From NCBI GenBank assembly GCA_001414345.1, contig LLCB01000576.1, positions 1 to 20,959 of the forward strand: a DNA stretch of 20,959 nt, in the 5' to 3' direction. Under the pieces are notes generated by a model. That model was not told the origin of the DNA. It did not search any database and worked only from the letters and a program-made list of their open reading frames with translations. The position numbers and the translations under genes are program-made. How positions within the stretch are numbered: position 1 is the stretch's first letter; each line of letters starts with the position of its first letter. Below are positions 20,426-20,959 of this stretch, in pieces. This DNA is from Hymenoscyphus infarciens. Its lineage: Eukaryota; Ascomycota; Leotiomycetes; Helotiales; Helotiaceae.

Positions 20426-20959
20426 GGATAAAAATTAGGTGTGTGGGTTGTGGTGGGTAGAATAGAGAATTGAATTCTTTTATGGTTTCTGGGGGGTGTG
20501 GGTGTTTTTTCGTGACGAGCGTGAATTTTTATTTTGCAAGTTCCTTTAAAGCTATCACTTCGGCACCTCTGCTGCTTAATTTTCGCAAACATATTTCGAC
20601 GTTCGTTGGCGGGTCTTAAAGATAAGAATCCCATGCTCTTCGAGACTCGAACTGCCACATACACTGCAGCAAAATGGTAATCATGGAACTACCCCATGAT
20701 GCCGGTATTTTGATTCAAGCCATAGGAAGAACTCCACCGAAAAAAAAAAAGTGCTGTTTACTGTAGCGCCATCTAACTTTCTGCTCTTTTTGTTTTTGCC
20801 CTTCGATAGTTATTACGTACAGTATCCCGTATTACGGCATCCTGAATGCACCAAAAAGTCGGATTAACTAAATCGCAAATAGGAAATCGTAAATCGTAAA
20901 ATGTTACTTTCTATAAGTATAAAAGAGAATAATTTCTAATTTAAATTCCCCCTCTCTAT
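20426..20959. other. 3' flank of AIP1, sequence drifting to AT-rich at the window end
   Basis: The first part should be the AIP1 3' untranslated region (G/T-rich up to about 20510). A perfect 7-bp hairpin ATCATGG/CCATGAT lies at about 20679-20699, and a run of A follows near 20740. From about 20860 short AAATCGTAAATCG repeats and increasing AT content appear. That may be the edge of another AT-rich block beyond the window. No gene is visible. Confidence 0.45.

Noticed and set aside
20560..20670. tRNA-like B-box GTTCGAGTC on the - strand
   Set aside because: The bases around the loop do not pair as a T stem (only the two loop-proximal pairs fit), and no acceptor or anticodon stem can be built.

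Overview
The window is nuclear DNA from a filamentous ascomycete. The best fit is a Leotiomycete (Helotiales-like), but that placement is inference from gene architecture and RIP-type AT blocks, not from a database match. Evidence for a fungus: short spliceosomal introns of 54-93 nt with GT...AG ends and CTAAC/CTGAC-like branch sites, single-exon and few-exon housekeeping genes, CT-rich leaders, and an AT-rich block that has lost almost all CpA and TpG dinucleotides.

Layout. Positions 1-5186 are a gene-free AT-rich block that looks destroyed by repeat-induced point mutation (RIP). Inside it a DNA transposon relic of about 3.26 kb (1661-4923) can still be delimited. Its 140-bp terminal inverted repeats differ at only 7 positions, all transitions, and a 7-bp direct repeat flanks it. 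A second, partial copy of the same family lies just to its left. The composition changes abruptly near 5187. Positions 5187-7781 hold no convincing gene; this stretch is strikingly poor in G on the + strand and carries homopolymer C and G tracts.

The gene-bearing part holds five genes. A secreted protein with a But2-type C-terminal domain lies at 7782-8870 (-). The 18S rRNA dimethyladenosine transferase DIM1 lies at 10735-11988 (-, one intron). The gamma-tubulin complex protein GCP3/Spc98 lies at 13242-15998 (-); its N-terminal exon is separated from the main frame by an in-frame stop that must be spliced out. HFI1/ADA1, a SAGA coactivator subunit, lies at 16410-17952 (+, four exons). The actin-interacting WD-repeat protein AIP1 lies at 18475-20425 (+, three exons). 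GCP3 and HFI1 are divergent and share a 411-bp promoter region. HFI1 and AIP1 are in tandem. The five genes serve unrelated functions (cell surface, ribosome biogenesis, microtubule nucleation, transcription, actin turnover) and are not a functional cluster.

The most unusual non-genic material lies between DIM1 and GCP3. One array of about 360 bp contains some 14 degenerate RGTAAGCY-like octamers mixed with TTGGGGGCCAAAA blocks (12167-12523). Next to it is a tandem array of about 107-115-bp units built around a GCGATGTGCAACAAAACCC core (12619-12958). I recognise neither. Short minisatellites occur upstream of the But2-like gene. I found no rRNA, CRISPR array or convincing tRNA, and no clearly new multi-gene system.
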